Below, in pieces: positions 60,280 through 64,000 of a DNA stretch of 64,000 bases. Location of the stretch: the NCBI GenBank assembly GCA_014843695.1, contig CM026404.1:49966851-50030850 (forward strand), read 5' to 3'. The translations under genes were made by a program, and so were the position numbers. The DNA is from Archivesica marissinica (lineage: Eukaryota > Mollusca > Bivalvia > Venerida > Vesicomyidae). The first letter of the stretch is position 1. Each line of letters begins with the position of its first letter. Under the pieces are notes generated by a model. It did no database searches and was not told the DNA's origin. It was given only the letters and a program-made list of their open reading frames with translations.

Positions 60280-60405
60280 GTAAGTACATTTCCTAGTTTT
60301 ACGAGTAAGTACATTTCCTAGTTATACGAGTGAGTACATTTCCTAGTTTTACGAATAAGTACATTTCCTAGTTTTACGAATAAGTACATTTCCTAGTTTT
60401 ACTTC
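60276..60405 (+). repeat. 25-bp tandem repeat over the Nkx2-1 splice donor
   Basis: Five units of 25 bp, ACGAGTAAGTACATTTCCTA then GTTTT. Units 1-2 hold GTAAGT (60280, 60305), unit 3 GTGAGT (60330), and units 4-5 ATAAGT, which has lost the GT. An in-frame TAG at 60294-60296 lies between donors 1 and 2. Confidence 0.93.
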
Positions 60406-60439
60406 CAACAGTTTGCTAGTGTGAATTTCCAAACCGAGT

Positions 60440-60728
60440 GTGTAGTGTTATGCGCTATGTGGTATGTGTTACGTGGTATGTGGTATATGTTACGTGGTAT
60501 GTGGTATGTGTTACGTGGTATGTGGTATATGATATGCGCTATGTGGTATGTGCTACGTGGTATGTGTTACGTGGTATGTGGTATGTGTTACGTGGTGTGT
60601 TATGCGCTATGTGGTATGTGTTACGTGGTATGTGTTACATGGTATGTGGTATGTGCTATGTGGTATGAGCTATGTGTTATGCGCTATATGGTATGGCTAT
60701 GTGGTATGTGGTATGCGCTATGTGTCGT
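60440..60728. repeat. Degenerate TATGTGGTATGTG repeat
   Basis: Irregular units built from TATGTGGTATGTGTTACGTGG and GCTATGTGGTATG, of about 10-30 bp. It lies in the first Nkx2-1 intron. Confidence 0.9.
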
Positions 60729-60749
60729 CTTCTTGTTGTTTGCTAAAAA

Positions 60750-61462
60750 CACTTGGTTATACCTGTATCTTACATACAACACTTGGTTATACTTGCATCT
60801 TACATACAACACTTGGTTATACCTGTATCTTACATACAACACTTGGTTATACCTGTATCTTACATACAACACTTGGTTATACCTGCATCTTACATACAAC
60901 ACTTGGTTATACCTGCATCTTACATACAACACTTGGTTATACCTGTATCTTACATACAACACTTGGTTATACCTGTATCTTACATACAACACTACCCGTA
61001 TCTCACATACAACACTTGGTTATACCTGCATCTTACATACAACACTTGGTTATACCTGTATCTTACATACAACACTTGGTTATACCTGCATCTTACATAC
61101 AACACTTGGTTATACTTGTATCTTACATACAACACTTGGTTATACTTGTATCTTACATACAACACTTGGTTATACTTGTATCTTACATACAACACTTGGT
61201 TATACCTGCATCTTACATACAACACTTGGTTATACCTGCATCTTACATACAACACTTGGTTATACCTGCATCTTACATACAACACTTGGTTATACTTGTA
61301 TCTTACACACAACACTTGGTTATACTTGTATCTTACACACAACACTTGGTTATACCTGTATCTTACATACAACACTTGGTTATACTTGTATCTTACACAC
61401 AACACTTGGTTATACTTGTATCTTACACACAACACTTGGTTATACTTGTATCTTACACACTG
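60750..61462. repeat. 30-bp minisatellite in the Nkx2-1 intron
   Basis: About 24 units of 30 bp containing ACTTGGTTATACCTGTATCT then TACATACAAC. Variants are CTTGTATC, CTGCATC and TACACACAAC. One short unit lies near 60991-61010. Frames of 240-350 codons over it are artefacts of the 10-codon period. Confidence 0.96.
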
Positions 61463-62090
61463 CGTAATGCGGACATTTTAACGTTTGATGTAGAGCTCGC
61501 ATTTTGTGCATGCATTAATAGGTTATATTATATATAATTATTAATAGTTGGGTATTTTTCTAATAGTTTAGTTTTGGTTATTTTGAGTAATTATTAAGCA
61601 ACGGATAACTATTTGTAGCTTATCAAAATTGATATTCTTTGCAAATAAAACAGGCATTGTTTAAATACATTTTAACAGTATTTATAAATTATATTGATTG
61701 TTAACTTGTATACTTCAATACACTGTTAAAAAACCCATGCTCGTCTGGAAAGAACTTGTGTTCACACTATATTATATAATTATGTATGCTAATTGCGTGG
61801 GCTATAAATATTGTTATGAAATGCTTAATGCTGAATAAACTATTCGTATTCGTTTTCGTAAAATATCCATCCAATTTATATTGATAGACATGCATATATT
61901 GTCCAGTTTTAAAAATGAGTTGCGAAACGATGTGAAAAATGTTCACAAACGTTTGTGTACAAACAATTATTTCACACATAATAACCACACTTCAATTGTG
62001 GGCTGATTTTCATACATGCTATTTAAAATTGATTAAATTCTTACTATGAAATGAAAATATAATATGGTAATAATAATTTTAAATTCATTT
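61463..62090. other. Unique intron sequence, nothing recognised
   Basis: AT-rich, presumably within the Nkx2-1 first intron. No homeodomain exon or other gene is seen. Confidence 0.5.
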
Positions 62091-62091
62091 A

Positions 62092-62253
62092 CTCATCAGG
62101 GGTATCCCACTCATCAGGGGTATCCCACTCATCAGGGGTATCCCACTCATCAGGGGTATCCCACTCATCAGGGGTATCCCACTCATCAGGGGTATCCCAC
62201 TCATCAGGGGTATCCCACTCATCAGGTGTATCCCACTCATCAGGTGTATCCTA
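62092..62253. repeat. 18-bp minisatellite
   Basis: Nine units of ACTCATCAGGGGTATCCC; the last two read GGTGTATCC. Confidence 0.95.
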
Positions 62254-62342
62254 GTCTGCAGCATATTCCGAGTATAGTTATATCGGTACCGTATCGTATC
62301 GGCATATATGGGCTTTTATGGTCGCATGGAACACGGAAATTA

Positions 62343-62352
62343 TAATAATAAT

Positions 62353-62392
<40 letters not shown>

Positions 62393-62572
62393 GTTATATC
62401 AAGTAAAATAAATAATACTTCCTACTGAAATACTATGGATAGGAAGAATATACGTAGTAATAATAATAATAATAATAATATAATATTAATAATAATAATA
62501 ATAATAATGGTTATGTCAAGTAAAATAAATAATACTTCCTATTGAAATACCATGGATAGGAAGATTATACGC

Positions 62573-62604
<32 letters not shown>

Positions 62605-62625
62605 TAATAATAATGATAATGACGT
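62343..62625. repeat. AAT microsatellites with a duplicated 64-bp segment
   Basis: Three (AAT)n runs (62341-62390, 62457-62507, 62572-62625) alternate with two copies of a segment of about 64 bp (TGGTTATATCAAGTAAAATA onward; 62390-62452 and 62508-62571) that differ at a few bases. Confidence 0.9.
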
Positions 62626-62744
62626 CGATGTTTATGATTAAAATTAAAGTTACCTTTGTTCAGATAATTGAGTTTTTGTGACAGTTTACACTCTGGTCTT
62701 ATATCGTTGCAGATGATGCAGATATAAAAACGAGCATATTTGTT

Positions 62745-62981
62745 AGTTTAAACTTTATTTATTTAAGAAGCAAGTTTTTACAACTTATATTAATCACTCT
62801 CGTTGGCGCGGATGAAAGCGTATATGTGGTCATTCGTGTGGGAGGAAACCGGAGTACCCGGAGAAAACCCACCTGTCCGATCTAGCAACCAGCGTACAAT
62901 CTCACATACTTCCCGGTCCGAGGGTCGAACCCGGGTTGCATTGGTGAGAAGCGAGCGCGCTAATCACTGCGCTAATCGGAC
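62745..62981 (-). mobile_element. SINE family A copy with target-site duplication
   Basis: Near full-length minus-strand copy with intact head (GCGCTAATCACTGCGCTAAT, GGTCGAACCCGGGTTGCA) and tail (AGTTTAAACTTTATTTATTT). AGCATATTTGTT occurs at 62733-62744 and 62982-62993, a 12-bp target-site duplication. Confidence 0.93.
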
Positions 62982-62993
62982 AGCATATTTGTT

Positions 62994-64000
62994 CGTGTTG
63001 GGTATACATGCAGATGTCAGACGTCGAGACATGAGAGCCCAAGTCGGGTTAGTGAGATAAAGTGCATCTATTTGAAGTACTGTTTTCCTGACCAACGTGA
63101 AATCGGCTCCAAAATGGAAAATAAACGTCAAGTGATTAGACTGATTGCAAAGTTTAGACAAGTTTAACTGATAAAGTCAGTTTCGGGATACACAACACGA
63201 TTTGAGTAAATGTAGTTCAGATTAGCATTTATCTGACGTAAAACTGTCTTTCCTAATCTGATGGAGCCGCTATATATATTGAGATCACCATTAAATACCT
63301 CCTGCTCCATCTATAGGTAAGGCTTGAACCAAACAAGACAGTTGGATCTAAACATAAATTTGCTCAAAGCCTGTACTCGACCCAGAGACAATTCTATAGT
63401 AACATAATAACGAGGAATACATAAGTGGTCCATAAATCGCAATGTAGTATTCTACAAATGTTTATGTTGAATTTTGGCCCAGTTGAGGTAATATTCTAAG
63501 ATTAAGCGTACACTCTCACATACTTCCCGGTCCGAGGGTCGAACCCGGGTTGCATTGGTGTTATCCTTTTTATTCTCGGAAAATATTTTATATATGCTTC
63601 ATAGTTGGATATATTGTTCAAGACGTAAATCTAGAGTATATATTTTTTTCCGCATCGCGGAGTCTTCTGTACCACATGTTATATGCGACATTTGACCCAT
63701 GTCGATTGATCGGGGGGGGGGGATTGGACACTTATATAGAAGAAGAAGAAGAAGGCTTTAATAACTTAAACTGTACAGTTTTTCGTTATATACAAACATA
63801 CAATGTTACATTCTATAACAATGACAATGATGCGATGAGGATAAACTTATGGATTTATACATACAAATTTAACATGGAACAAAGATGAGGGTAATGCTTT
63901 CAAAAACTAAAACGTCTATGTACATGGTTACGTAATAGTATTGCGTAATGAAAGCGTCTCATGGATAAATAACAAATATTTAGTAATTCGCGGTAATTTG
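62994..64000. other. Unique sequence with a SINE A head fragment
   Basis: No gene is recognised. At 63516-63560 a 45-bp piece (TCACATACTTCCCGGTCCGA then GGGTCGAACCCGGGTTGC) is identical to the head part of the copy at 62745. A run of ten or so G lies at 63711-63721 and a short (GAA)n at 63740-63753. Confidence 0.55.

Noticed and set aside
60421..61537. Frames of 329-348 codons downstream of Nkx2-1 exon 1
   Set aside because: They run through two tandem repeats in the intron and lack any homeodomain residues.

Overview
This is eukaryotic nuclear DNA, almost certainly from a lophotrochozoan and most likely a bivalve mollusc. It is AT-rich. Its genes have GT-AG introns, and several tRNA-headed SINE families are scattered through it. 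It holds a decayed LINE, MITEs and a fragment of a Ty3/gypsy-like retroelement. The clade is inferred from the style of the SINEs and from the gene content; no species is named.

Layout. At 1-112 is the C-terminal end of a retroelement RNase H. From about 2.68 to 12.83 kb lies a plus-strand gene for a type I membrane protein. I assembled six exons by matching splice sites and codon phase: 2678-2766 (DSL-like cysteines), 4249-6002 (about 15 EGF repeats), 7243-7378, 8689-9031 (Ser/Thr-rich stalk), 11095-11189 (transmembrane helix) and 12741-12831 (basic and Asp-rich tail). The 5' exons are missing or outside the window. One frame break, with loss of an expected cysteine, lies near 5541. The introns hold SINEs, a 32-bp minisatellite and inverted repeats.

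From 15.68 to 44.13 kb the window is almost entirely tandem repeats: a 46-bp satellite of about 12 kb with higher-order structure, a 1000-N gap, a 51-bp satellite, a 9+13-bp array, a second 51-bp satellite, a G-rich tract, a (TGCG)n tract of about 670 bp, a 22-bp array that grades into a 30-bp array, and an unrelated 30-bp array. From 44.3 to 50.3 kb there are SINEs and one minus-strand LINE broken by three SINEs. From 50.5 to 59.05 kb tandem arrays resume (42, 18-24, 32, 14+9, 39, 51 and 56 bp units).

At 59907-60279 is the first coding exon of an Nkx2-1 (NK2.1/TTF-1) homeobox gene on the plus strand. It has a candidate TATA box upstream and a near-perfect NKX2-1 consensus site in the leader. 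Its splice donor lies inside a 25-bp tandem duplication. The homeodomain exon is not in the window. More minisatellites, AAT microsatellites and SINEs fill the rest.

The EGF protein (probable cell-surface ligand or receptor) and the Nkx2-1 homologue (nuclear transcription factor) are simply neighbours; nothing shows that they work together. Most long open frames here arise because repeat units are multiples of 3 bp or lack stops, and they are not reported as genes.
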